The notes under the pieces are model-generated. The model was not told the origin of the DNA and did no database searches. It saw only the letters and a program-made list of their open reading frames with translations. Made by a program: the position numbers and the translations under genes. A stretch of DNA of 21,405 nt, taken from contig JBOEGA010000086.1 of the NCBI GenBank assembly GCA_050633205.1, positions 1 to 21,405 of the forward strand. Reading direction: 5' to 3'. Positions 8,304 to 16,604 of this stretch are shown in pieces; the first letter of the stretch is position 1; the number at the start of each line of letters is the position of its first letter. Origin of the DNA: CBDHHC01 sp050633205 (GTDB lineage: Bacteria > Pseudomonadota > Alphaproteobacteria > Rhizobiales > CBDHHC01).

Positions 8304-9596
8304 CTATCTGAATGTTCTTTCAATCTGATCCAGCAGTGGTTTTATAAGGTAGTTCAGTGCGGTTCGGGACCCTGTCTGAAAGAATGTTTCTGCTGGCATA
8401 CCCGGCTTCAATTTCTTGCCATTCAGCAGATTATCATATCCTTTAACCATTTTAACCCGGACCGTATAATAAGGAGGAGTATCCGCAGAATGCTGAGATT
8501 TATCAGCGGATACGTGGATCACTTCACCATCAATTTCAGGGGTGGACTTCTGATCAAATGCAGAAAAACGAATGACAACATTCTGGCCGACTTTTATCTG
8601 ATCGATGTCCTGTGGCTGGATCTGAGCTTCAACTTCAAGCGCTCCCTGTTTGGGAACTATCATCATAACCGGTTCACGCGCAGGAATAACCCCACCAACC
8701 GTGTGTGCTGTCAGCTGATGTATAAAGCCTGAAATTGGTGCTCGAATTTCTGTTCTGCGTAATTTGGTTTTTGCGGAAATCTGGCGCTCAACATATTCTG
8801 CAATTTTAGTCTGAACATCACGCAGTTCTGACAGTACTTCAGTCTGTAAATCCTGATCTATCTGTATGATACTCAATCTGGTTTCACTGATTTTTCCTTC
8901 AGCTCTCGCTATACCGGCAATATGATCCCCACGGGCACCTTTCAATTTTGAAGCTTCTCGCTCCAGAGCAAGCAGGCGGTTCATCGGTACAAGCTCTTTG
9001 TCACGCAGAATTTTCAGAGCAGCAAGTTCTTTTGTAATCAACCGGATCTGCTCTTCTTTTGCATCCTGCTGGGCTTTAAGGCCCTGTATTTCTTTTCTTA
9101 ACTGATCAATTCTGAGTAGAAGCTGTTCCTTTTTACCCTGAGCAGTTCTTTTACGGGCTGTAAAAAGCTTTGACTGGCCATCCATATATTTACGGATTTC
9201 AGGGTTGCCTTTTTTGGCGATCAGGCTTCCCGGATAATGAATTTTTGATGCTCCGTCTCTTTCTGCTTCAAGACGTACCTGACGGGCCTGTAATTCATAA
9301 AGGCGGGATTCCACGATGGACAGGTTCGCCTGAATATCAGTTACGTCCAGACGTAATAATAACTGTCCGGCCTTAACACTCTCGCCTTCCCTGATAAAGA
9401 TCTCAGAGACAATGCCACCTTCAGCGTGTTGTACTTTTTTGGAATGGCCTTCAACAACAACGGTTCCCGAGGCAATGACAGCCCCATTGATTGATGCCCA
9501 TGCGGCCCATCCGCCAACACCAAAGATTAAAGTGATAACAAGAAACAGTCCAAGATAACTGTAAAAAGAGATAGCTCTTCTGGTATTTTGACTCAT
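8304..9596 (-). CDS. HlyD/PrtE-family type I secretion periplasmic adaptor
   Basis: A 430-residue membrane-fusion protein that links the inner-membrane ABC exporter to a TolC-type outer-membrane channel. One N-terminal membrane anchor spans about residues 12-34. The first half of the lipoyl/barrel-sandwich domain carries the family motif VQHAEGGIVSEIFIREGESVKAGQ (in two blocks, residues 55-78). A long glutamate/lysine/arginine-rich coiled-coil hairpin covers about 85-270, then the second lipoyl half (RAPISGFIHQL) and the beta-barrel with QPQDIDQIKVGQ. The C-terminus ends ERTFR. It follows the ABC gene by 29 bp on the same strand, the usual order, and ends before a terminator at 8223-8252. No TolC homologue is in the window, so the outer-membrane channel must be encoded elsewhere. 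The likely cargo is the protein at 1-3144. Confidence 0.93.
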   Translation of the reverse strand: MSQNTRRAISFYSYLGLFLVITLIFGVGGWAAWASINGAVIASGTVVVEGHSKKVQHAEGGIVSEIFIREGESVKAGQLLLRLDVTDIQANLSIVESRLYELQARQVRLEAERDGASKIHYPGSLIAKKGNPEIRKYMDGQSKLFTARKRTAQGKKEQLLLRIDQLRKEIQGLKAQQDAKEEQIRLITKELAALKILRDKELVPMNRLLALEREASKLKGARGDHIAGIARAEGKISETRLSIIQIDQDLQTEVLSELRDVQTKIAEYVERQISAKTKLRRTEIRAPISGFIHQLTAHTVGGVIPAREPVMMIVPKQGALEVEAQIQPQDIDQIKVGQNVVIRFSAFDQKSTPEIDGEVIHVSADKSQHSADTPPYYTVRVKMVKGYDNLLNGKKLKPGMPAETFFQTGSRTALNYLIKPLLDQIERTFR

Positions 9597-9625
9597 AGTT
9601 CAGCCTTATAAATTCCTAACCGGTA

Positions 9626-11428
9626 CTAGTTACTACCTGGTGTTTCACTATCACCTGATTTCTGTGGGGTCAGCTTACTCATAGGAGGCATTTTACCATC
9701 TCCTGCCTGCTGCTGCTGTCCGCCACTCTGTTGAGGTGGTTTCATAATCTGCTTGAGAACCTCATCACGCGGGCCAAAGGCTGCCTGGGTGCCATCTCTC
9801 AGGAACAATATCAGGTCAACAGACTGAATTGCACTTGGTCTGTGGGCGATCACTATAACAGCAGCGCCATTTGCCTTTGCAGCCTGAATTGCCTGCACCA
9901 GTGCTACCTCCCCTTCCATGTCGAGGTTCGCATTTGGCTCATCCAGTACGATAAAGACCGGCTCTCCATACAGTGCCCGTGCCAGGCCAACCCGCTGTCT
10001 CTGTCCAGCCGATAAAGTTGCGCCACCTTCTCCGATACGGGTATTGTATCCGTCCGGCAGGTTGAGGATCATTTCATGGACATTGGCAAGGCGTGCAGCT
10101 TTCACTACAGCTTCAGGATTTGGCTCCGTTGAAAAACGGCAGATATTTTCCTCAATGGTTCCGGCAAAAAGTTCTACATCCTGAGGAAGGTACCCCATGA
10201 ATTTACCGATCTGTTCACGGTCCCACTGATCTATGGGAGCACCATCGATACGTACGGCTCCCTTTGCTATTGGCCAGACACCAACGAGGGCCCTTGCAAG
10301 TGTTGACTTACCAGCTCCGGTGGGGCCTATCACGCCCAGTGCCTGCCCTGGCTCCAGTTTAAAGTTAAGACCTTTCAGAAGAGGGACATTACTACCGGCA
10401 ACCGGCACAATGATATTTTCGATATGCAATCTGCCAACGGGGTCCGGCAGTTGCATATTATCTTCTTTTTGCGCCATATCTGCCAATATCATCAGGAGCC
10501 TTTTATGAGAACGCCTGAAACTCTGAAAACCGCGCCAGTGGGCAATTGACTGTTCTACAGGGGCCAGAGCACGAGACATGATAATTGAAGCTGCGATCAT
10601 GACACCTGGTGAAATTTCATTCTTAATGGCCAGATAGGCACCAAGGGCCAGCATAAGAGACTGAAGCAGCAGGCGTATTGATTTGGTTGCCGAGCTAATG
10701 AATGAGGCACGGTCCCCGGCACGGTCCTGATCACTCAGGGCTGTACCACGCAGTTTTTCCCATCTGGCCCTCATTGACCCGATCATTCCCATTGCCTGAA
10801 TGACTTCTGCATTCCGCCTGTTTTCTTCAGCGAATACATGGGCTGACATATTGGAACGGCTGGCCTCTTCCAGGCGATTTCTGGTGAGGAGTTCATTCAG
10901 AATTGCGAAGATGAATAACAGTACAGCACCACAGGTTGCAAAAATGCCGAGCCAGGCATGCATAAATACAAAAATGAAAGCGAGGTATACGGGAGCCCAT
11001 GGGGCATCAAATAATGCGGATGGGCCGGGGCCGGACAGAAACTGACGGAGAGTATCCAGATCTCTGAGAGGTTGGGAGTTGATGTTAGGTGTTTTTCTCA
11101 GAGAATGGTTAATGACGGTATCGAAAACATCTTTGCCTATTTCCTCGTCGACAAGCCTGCCAGTTCGGCTCAGAATTCTGGACCTTAGAAGTTCCAGTAC
11201 CCCCATATAGGCGAAGAGGCCAATAACAAGAATAGTCAGTGCTACCAAAGTTTCCTGACTTTTACTTGTCAGGACGCGATCATAGACCTGGAGCATGAAG
11301 ATCGGACCTGTGAGCATTAGTATATTAATGCAGCAACTGAGAAGGCCGGCGCTGAAAAATGCACGCCTGCCTGTGCGAAAAATCCTTACTTTAGCCTGTT
11401 CAGGACGGAGATTCGTTTTACGTTTCAT
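9626..11428 (-). CDS. PrtD/PrsD-family type I secretion ABC transporter (permease-ATPase)
   Basis: A 600-residue fused membrane and ATPase exporter, acting as a homodimer in the inner membrane. The membrane half (residues ~1-320) begins with two helices around the motif GPIFMLQVYDRVLTS, typical of the PrtD family. There is no N-terminal C39-like domain. The ATPase has Walker A GPTGAGKST (~368-376), Q-loop LPQDVELF, signature LSAGQRQ (~472), Walker B FIVLDEPNANLD (~489) and the H-loop VIAHRPS. The C-terminal ~40 residues form a polar, Gln/Gly/Pro-rich tail with QQQQ that looks disordered. The PrtD type usually exports unprocessed RTX-like proteins recognised by a C-terminal signal; the protein at 1-3144 fits. 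The gene heads the operon with the HlyD-like adaptor. Rhizobial PrsD/PrsE is a functional precedent for such systems serving exopolysaccharide-associated proteins. Confidence 0.94.
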   Translation of the reverse strand: MKRKTNLRPEQAKVRIFRTGRRAFFSAGLLSCCINILMLTGPIFMLQVYDRVLTSKSQETLVALTILVIGLFAYMGVLELLRSRILSRTGRLVDEEIGKDVFDTVINHSLRKTPNINSQPLRDLDTLRQFLSGPGPSALFDAPWAPVYLAFIFVFMHAWLGIFATCGAVLLFIFAILNELLTRNRLEEASRSNMSAHVFAEENRRNAEVIQAMGMIGSMRARWEKLRGTALSDQDRAGDRASFISSATKSIRLLLQSLMLALGAYLAIKNEISPGVMIAASIIMSRALAPVEQSIAHWRGFQSFRRSHKRLLMILADMAQKEDNMQLPDPVGRLHIENIIVPVAGSNVPLLKGLNFKLEPGQALGVIGPTGAGKSTLARALVGVWPIAKGAVRIDGAPIDQWDREQIGKFMGYLPQDVELFAGTIEENICRFSTEPNPEAVVKAARLANVHEMILNLPDGYNTRIGEGGATLSAGQRQRVGLARALYGEPVFIVLDEPNANLDMEGEVALVQAIQAAKANGAAVIVIAHRPSAIQSVDLILFLRDGTQAAFGPRDEVLKQIMKPPQQSGGQQQQAGDGKMPPMSKLTPQKSGDSETPGSN

Positions 11429-11802
11429 ACTAATATCTGTATCCGGTCAATCGTATCCATGCTATATCTAACAAGATAACTTATTGCTGTTTAGAATTCA
11501 TGTACATTATGAGAGATCAATCCCAAGCATAATTTTTTGACAAACTAGTTATGATCCATGTCGCTATCTATGCAACTTCAGGGGGAGTGATATTGAACTC
11601 CTCCATTTAATCATTCAAGAAGGCCCTTTTTTGCCATTTTCATGACAAGAATCGCCATTATCCCTTTGATATGGTGAAGTGATTCTCATGTTGTTTTCAG
11701 AGTTCCGGCAAACAATAATAAAATTATATACGGCATAAATTTAAGTTTAAATAAAGATCGTTTTTTACGAAATAACAATGCGATGCTACAGAGGAAACTA
11801 AA
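11429..11802. promoter_or_regulatory. Divergent intergenic region between the secretion operon and the small membrane protein gene
   Basis: A 374-bp AT-rich region that must hold promoters in both directions. It contains one hairpin, GGGGGAGT (11581-11588) pairing with ACTCCTCC (11597-11604) over 8 bp with one G-U, loop of 8, without a T-tract on either strand. A TTGACA hexamer at 11537 has no acceptable -10 at 16-18 bp. The last 100 bp before 11803 are very AT-rich. I cannot assign a specific promoter. Confidence 0.35.
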
Positions 11803-11988
11803 ATGTCATCACATGCACAAATTTCAATTTCCAAAGATTCAATTCATGATCAGGGCATTTCTGAAATTACAGAAACTTCCCGTGTCAGTAATAAGTATCA
11901 TCATTTCTGGGCTCCTGTAACCCTTATTGCATCAATTATTGCCGGTCTTGTGTTCTGGGCAGCACTGGCTGTTTATTTCTGGCTGTAA
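11803..11988 (+). CDS. Small single-pass membrane protein, unknown function
   Basis: A 61-residue protein. Residues 1-35 are polar with many Ser, His and acidic residues; residues ~36-61 (from FWAPVTLIAS to the end AVYFWL) form one strongly hydrophobic helix that runs to the last residue, so it would be tail-anchored or N-in/C-out. It is supported as a real gene by a ribosome binding site, GAGGA at 11791-11795, 7 bases before the ATG, and by the well-formed membrane segment; the stop is 369 bp before the priming transferase. I recognise no family. Its position upstream of the priming transferase and opposite the secretion operon suggests a role in the envelope or as an accessory of the polysaccharide complex, but this is only context. 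Confidence 0.6.
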   Translation: MSSHAQISISKDSIHDQGISEITETSRVSNKYHHFWAPVTLIASIIAGLVFWAALAVYFWL

Positions 11989-12357
11989 CAACTTCCTATA
12001 GAATTCCAGAGTTTCGATTTACCCGCACCTAATATAATTTGCGTGCGCTTTCTTCTTTCGTTGAACTGTCCTGTACCAGTAACCATTTCCCTTAATATTA
12101 GTTATAGTCCAATTGAACCAACGGGATTATAAAGTAAAATTCCTCTCCCCGTACATTTGCACTATATTTGACCCCAATTATCACTTGAAAATCTCGTAGT
12201 TATATGCATTTTATGATATGTAGCTTTAATTCTACACAATTTTTATTTTTTTTATTTTTTCTCGCATGGACGTTGTGAGCAAACTTTTTATTTTATACGT
12301 GACGTTTGGCGGGTTGTGTAATTTCATATCTTACAGTTCCTGGGGGGGAAATTTGGC
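11989..12357 (+). promoter_or_regulatory. Upstream region of the priming transferase with a candidate sigma-70 promoter
   Basis: A 369-bp non-coding, AT-rich stretch. The best promoter candidate is TTGAAC (12113-12118), a 16-bp spacer and TAAAAT (12135-12140), which would give a long leader of about 210 bases. A T-rich run lies at about 12240-12262. A purine-rich GGGGGGGAA about 7 bases before 12358 is the ribosome binding site. No terminator for the small membrane protein gene is evident. Confidence 0.35.
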
Positions 12358-13848
12358 ATGGTCGATACAAGTGGTGGCTTTGTATCAGGAAAAACTACAG
12401 ATAAGTTTTCAACGGAGCTTGAGAGCCGCTCCGAGAGCAATACGTCGCCCTATTCCAGGCGTATATTGATTGACCTGGTTGCTGCTTCAGATATGGTCTT
12501 AATGGTTGCAGCAGGTATTATTGCAAAGCTTTTTTACATTGACTATTATCTAACATCCGATGAAACATTAACTAAGTATGTTCCACCGGTAATTTATTGT
12601 CTCGTCTGTTTTTATGCGCTGATGAATAACCGCAGATATTACAGCCCTCAAAAAATATTCAGCATACCACATAGAATACCTTCCATACTCACGCAGGTGT
12701 TTTTCGCATTCAGCTTTGTTTTCATTATTCTTTTCTTTCTAAAAACGAGTAGCCATTACTCCAGGGGCTGGATTTTCTGCTGGTTTACAAGTTACTGTTT
12801 TCTGCTAACAGCAAACCGACTGGCATGGTCAATTTATATTAAAAGCCTCATCAGAAAAGGGGTTTTTCAAAAACGTGTGGCCATTATTGGTTCAGGTTCA
12901 CCCCTTAAAAAGCTTCTCACAATATTCGGGCAGGATAATTATGAGCACCGCCTGTCTCTTACGTGCGACCTGTCATGCTCCGGAAAAGACGAGAGCAACT
13001 CAAAAGTGCAACAATGCAAGGATATTACCGCGCTGATTGCCGAGGGACAGAATAACAAATTTGATCAGGTTATCGTTGCGTTACCAGCTTCTGAAAGCGG
13101 ACAACTTGAAAAGGTTGTCAAAGAGTTGCGGTTATTGCCAATAGATATACAGATTCTGCCTGATCTGGGTGATGTGAGAATGCCTCTGGTTCATGTTGAA
13201 CAGGTTGGTGACCTGAGTGTTGTCAATATAGAGCGAAAACCAATTTCAGACTGGGGTATTTTTGTAAAAAATGCAGCGGACTATATTATTGGAGCGATAG
13301 CACTTATTGCCTTTATGCCTATCATGGCTCTGGTTGCAGTTGTCATTAAGCTGGACAGCCCGGGTCCTGTCTTTTACAGACAAAAAAGACACGGATTTAA
13401 TCATAAGATAATTAACGTACTCAAGTTTCGCACTATGCAGAACGCGGAGCCCGGCACACATGGAGAAGTCCTGCAGGCCAGCCGTAATGATAAGAGAATT
13501 ACGACAGTCGGGGCTATTTTGAGAAAAACCAGCCTTGATGAACTTCCCCAACTTATAAATGTACTTCGTGGAGAAATGTCGCTTGTTGGTCCCCGACCTC
13601 ATGCAATTGAGCATAACAGTTACTATGGTAAGCTTGTTGAAAACTATGCAAACAGGCACAGAGTTAAGCCAGGTATAACGGGATGGGCTCAGGTTAACGG
13701 GCTTCGGGGCGGTACAGAAGATCATCGTTTAATGGAAGAACGCGTAAAATATGATCTGGAGTACATTGAAAACTGGTCAATCTGGCTTGATATCAAAATA
13801 TTATTTATGACGCCAATCTACGGTTTTGTAAGCAAAAACGCCTATTAG
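12358..13848 (+). CDS. Undecaprenyl-phosphate sugar-phosphate transferase (WcaJ/ExoY/PssA-like priming enzyme)
   Basis: A 496-residue polyisoprenyl-phosphate hexose-1-phosphate transferase that starts repeat-unit assembly by moving a sugar phosphate, probably glucose- or galactose-1-phosphate, from UDP-sugar to undecaprenyl phosphate. The N-terminal half has about four membrane helices (residues ~40-160), then a cytoplasmic CoA-binding-like Rossmann domain (RVAIIGSGSP). A further hydrophobic segment near residues 305-330 precedes the conserved catalytic domain: SPGPVFYRQKRHG, VLKFRTM, KTSLDELPQ, GEMSLVGPRP and KPGITGWAQVNG. The full two-part architecture is that of WcaJ rather than the short ExoY form. 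The chosen ATG follows a G-rich Shine-Dalgarno sequence; an earlier ATG at 12266 is in another frame. The next gene on the strand is the Wzc-like protein, 398 bp away. Confidence 0.92.
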   Translation: MVDTSGGFVSGKTTDKFSTELESRSESNTSPYSRRILIDLVAASDMVLMVAAGIIAKLFYIDYYLTSDETLTKYVPPVIYCLVCFYALMNNRRYYSPQKIFSIPHRIPSILTQVFFAFSFVFIILFFLKTSSHYSRGWIFCWFTSYCFLLTANRLAWSIYIKSLIRKGVFQKRVAIIGSGSPLKKLLTIFGQDNYEHRLSLTCDLSCSGKDESNSKVQQCKDITALIAEGQNNKFDQVIVALPASESGQLEKVVKELRLLPIDIQILPDLGDVRMPLVHVEQVGDLSVVNIERKPISDWGIFVKNAADYIIGAIALIAFMPIMALVAVVIKLDSPGPVFYRQKRHGFNHKIINVLKFRTMQNAEPGTHGEVLQASRNDKRITTVGAILRKTSLDELPQLINVLRGEMSLVGPRPHAIEHNSYYGKLVENYANRHRVKPGITGWAQVNGLRGGTEDHRLMEERVKYDLEYIENWSIWLDIKILFMTPIYGFVSKNAY

Positions 13849-14183
13849 TTTTATGAAATATTTTTAAGTTTTAATCGGAGCTGAATCTTTGTATCAGCTA
13901 TCATACTTAATAAACTCTGAACGCTTCATTCATGGGGTGGATGATCAATCTAATATAAAGAGTTATCATATATATTTTCCAGCATCCTAATGCTGGAAAA
14001 TTCAGATAATCAGGAGTTTATGTTCTGATCAGGCAACAGGACTTGTTTGCAATGCAACAACAGTCAGGGTGATATTGCATATTTCCCTTCTTATTGTCTG
14101 GACGGATGTCTGTATTTGGGACTATTTAAGAAGCGCTAAAGTTTAATAGTGGGAGCTGTTATTTCTAAAGCGAATACCTGTAG

Positions 14184-14209
14184 GGCAGTTGGTGCAAATT
14201 TGCGCTGCC
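14184..14209 (+). promoter_or_regulatory. Nested dyad upstream of the Wzc-like start
   Basis: GGCAG (14184-14188) and CTGCC (14205-14209) flank a perfect 10-bp palindrome, GCAAATTTGC (14194-14203). The element ends 37 bp before the start codon. It could be an operator or a leader structure; the symmetry is seen directly, the function is a guess. Confidence 0.3.
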
Positions 14210-14235
14210 TGCCGTTGTGTTAGTTTTTTAGTACT

Positions 14236-14240
14236 AGGGA
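14236..14240 (+). promoter_or_regulatory. Ribosome binding site deciding a GTG start
   Basis: AGGGA at 14236-14240 lies 6 bases before the GTG at 14247. It supports GTG as the true start, and the encoded N-terminus is polar up to the first membrane helix, as expected for this family. Confidence 0.65.
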
Positions 14241-14246
14241 TTTGAC

Positions 14247-16466
14247 GTGTCTCAGGAAAATTCAGAAGAAGAAAACCCGTTTCAACTGGATGTAAATTAC
14301 CTCTGGTCAGTTTTAAAAAGGCGCAAACTTCTGATAATACTGCCAATTGTTTTTGGCTTTGCATTATATGCCCTCGTACTCAATTTATTACCCCCTGTTT
14401 ATGAAGCCAAAGCAATTGTCGCTTATGATCCAGGTGAAAAACAGATTATTGAGGCTGAAGACAAACGCCAACAGGTGTCCCTTAAATATACATTGTCAAA
14501 GCTTCAGGCTGAAGTTCAGATCATGCAATCGCTGCTTGTTCTTAAACGTGTCGTTAAAAAGCTGAACCTGCATAACAGTCCTGAGTTTCTCGCAAGCTCA
14601 AGAATGGATCAGATTAAAAAAAGAGTAAAAAGCTGGCTGGGTGAAGAGGCTCCTGCAGATCAAGCCAGGGACCAGGGAGGCAACCTGCTTTCCAGTTCTT
14701 CAGAAACATCTGCTGATGCCGAACGTAATGAAACGGCTATGATAAACAGTGCGGTCTCCAAGCTACAGGAAGGCCTGAGCATTGAAGCAGACCGCTATAC
14801 CTTTCTTATTACGATAACTTATACCTCAACAAATCCGGAACTTGCTGCAATTATTGCAAATGAAGTTCCTCAGGCCCATTTTGAACATCAGCAGGATAAC
14901 AGGCTAGCAACTGCACGGCGTGCTTCCGAATGGCTTGAGATGCAGCGAGAGAAAGCCAGGCTTGCACTTGTGGGAGCTGACCGGGATGTTGAAACATTCA
15001 GAGATAAATTCAAACTAGTTGATGAAACAGGGCAGTCTGAATATCACCTACAGCTTGGTAAAGTGCGCGCCAGCCTTGAAGATGTGCAATCCAAGACGCT
15101 TAATATCAAAATCAAACTGGAAGAACTGACCCGCGCTTTCAAATCCAGCAAACAAGATCTTTCTGCATTTAACTCCCCTCTTATGGCCCGCCTGCGCAAC
15201 CAGCTTGCTGAAGCCCAGAATAAAGAGGCTGAAGTTAAAGCGCGCTTAGGTTCGAAGCACCCTGCGGTTCGAAATGTCCTGGCAGAAATTAATGATATAA
15301 AACGGCAGCTCAAAGCGGAAAGCTCAAATATTCTTCGTGTTACCAATGCTGATTATGATCTGGCACTTAAAGGTGAGGCTGCTCTGAAGGTACGTGCAAA
15401 AGAGCTGGAAAAGAAGTCATATGTATCAAAAGAAGCTGCGACCAAATACAGACAACTTCTCAGCAGTACCAAGATCAAACGTGACCACTATCTTTCTCTT
15501 GATAAAAGGATACAGGAAGTTGCAGAGCTAAGGCAGCTTGTCAGCCGTGATTTTCGTGTGGTCTCAAAAGCGCTTGTTCCTACAGGTGTTTCTGCGCCAA
15601 ACTGGATTATTCTGGGTTTTGCAGCCTTTATTGTATCTGCCGGTTTTGGTGTTGGCATAGCGGGTGGCCTGGAGTTTCTGGACTCAAGATTGCGGACGAT
15701 AAAACAGGTTGAAAGAGCGACCAGACTGCCTGCCATTTCTGTACTTCCAAAGCTTCCCGAGAAATCTGTAATGTTCCTGCATAAGGGCAATAGTGAAGAG
15801 TATCTTGAGATGGATGAGAGTATCCTCATATATTCTGAAGCTATTAATGATTTAAAAACCGAGGTCCAGCTTGTTAATAAAGAAAGAAAAACCAAGTCTA
15901 TCATTATTACCTCCCCTTCCATGAATGAAGGCAAATCGATGCTGGCTCTGGCTTTCGCCCAGCATATGTCCAAGCTTGGTGTTAATACGCTGCTCATTGA
16001 CTGCGACCTTCGCCGACCAAGTATATTAAATAAACTTGGCAAGGCAGCTAATTATGGACTGGCTGATGTCCTTTCCGGCAAGGTAGAACTGGAGGAAGCT
16101 GTTATAGTTGACGGTCATACCGGACTTCATATTTTGCCAACGGTTACTCCTACGGGCCCCAGCGCATCAGAGATTCTTGGCTCTAACAAAATGAAGGAAT
16201 TTATTGAAGCTGCTTCCGAAAAATATGATTTTGTTCTTATGGATACGGCACCGCTGCTGCCAGTGCAGGATACCCGGGCACTGGCAGTAAACTCTGATGC
16301 AATTATTCTTGTAACTGCATGGGGAGAAACAAAAACAGCAGATGCCAGAAAAGCGGTTGAAAAACTGGCTTCAGTACGAACAAATATTCTGGGGGCCGTT
16401 CTGAATAAATCCGATCTACAGACGCTGACAAGTCATTATACAGGGGTCTATGGCTATATCACCTGA
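14247..16466 (+). CDS. Wzc/GumC-like polysaccharide co-polymerase with C-terminal tyrosine autokinase
   Basis: A 739-residue inner-membrane protein controlling chain length and export through autophosphorylation. N-terminal Wzz domain: helix 1 at residues ~30-50, LLPPVYEAKA, a long periplasmic coiled-coil region (~130-440), then a proline-containing segment and helix 2 (NWIILGFAAFIVSAGFGVGI, ~452-471). The cytoplasmic BY-kinase has Walker A SPSMNEGKS (556-564), Walker A' LLIDCDLRRPS (~582-592) and Walker B FVLMDTAP (~662-669). The C-terminal tyrosine cluster is short: three Tyr in the last ten residues (HYTGVYGYIT). It is a fused PCP-2a protein, so no separate kinase is needed. No phosphatase gene is adjacent. 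The partner is expected to be the OPX lipoprotein at 18319-18894. Confidence 0.92.
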   Translation: MSQENSEEENPFQLDVNYLWSVLKRRKLLIILPIVFGFALYALVLNLLPPVYEAKAIVAYDPGEKQIIEAEDKRQQVSLKYTLSKLQAEVQIMQSLLVLKRVVKKLNLHNSPEFLASSRMDQIKKRVKSWLGEEAPADQARDQGGNLLSSSSETSADAERNETAMINSAVSKLQEGLSIEADRYTFLITITYTSTNPELAAIIANEVPQAHFEHQQDNRLATARRASEWLEMQREKARLALVGADRDVETFRDKFKLVDETGQSEYHLQLGKVRASLEDVQSKTLNIKIKLEELTRAFKSSKQDLSAFNSPLMARLRNQLAEAQNKEAEVKARLGSKHPAVRNVLAEINDIKRQLKAESSNILRVTNADYDLALKGEAALKVRAKELEKKSYVSKEAATKYRQLLSSTKIKRDHYLSLDKRIQEVAELRQLVSRDFRVVSKALVPTGVSAPNWIILGFAAFIVSAGFGVGIAGGLEFLDSRLRTIKQVERATRLPAISVLPKLPEKSVMFLHKGNSEEYLEMDESILIYSEAINDLKTEVQLVNKERKTKSIIITSPSMNEGKSMLALAFAQHMSKLGVNTLLIDCDLRRPSILNKLGKAANYGLADVLSGKVELEEAVIVDGHTGLHILPTVTPTGPSASEILGSNKMKEFIEAASEKYDFVLMDTAPLLPVQDTRALAVNSDAIILVTAWGETKTADARKAVEKLASVRTNILGAVLNKSDLQTLTSHYTGVYGYIT

Positions 16467-16604
16467 TCACCCAGATGCTTCCATACCAGAACATGAGGCG
16501 TCAAAGGTCTGAAGGTCTGTATTTTTTATCCGGGATTAATCTGGTTTTAACAGAATGCACTGGTGAAGTAGCAAGTACTGGCCAGCAGAGGAAAAAACAC
16601 TGGG

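Larger units (their letters stand above)
13849..14246 (+). promoter_or_regulatory. 398-bp leader between the priming transferase and the Wzc-like gene, with dyads
   Basis: No gene is seen here. The clearest element is a perfect 11-bp inverted repeat, TTTTCCAGCAT (13975-13985) and ATGCTGGAAAA (13990-14000), with a 4-base loop. It lacks a following T-tract on both strands, so it is not a standard terminator. A weaker 6-bp dyad, AGCTGA/TCAGCT, lies at 13879-13899 just after the transferase gene. The length suggests that the Wzc-like gene has its own promoter. Confidence 0.4.

Noticed and set aside
11537..11542. TTGACA as a -35 element
   Set aside because: No acceptable -10 hexamer occurs 16-18 bp downstream.
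16467..16604. Terminator between the convergent Wzc-like and beta-barrel genes
   Set aside because: There are T-runs on both strands, but the nearby GGTCTGA copies are direct repeats and no stem precedes the T-runs.
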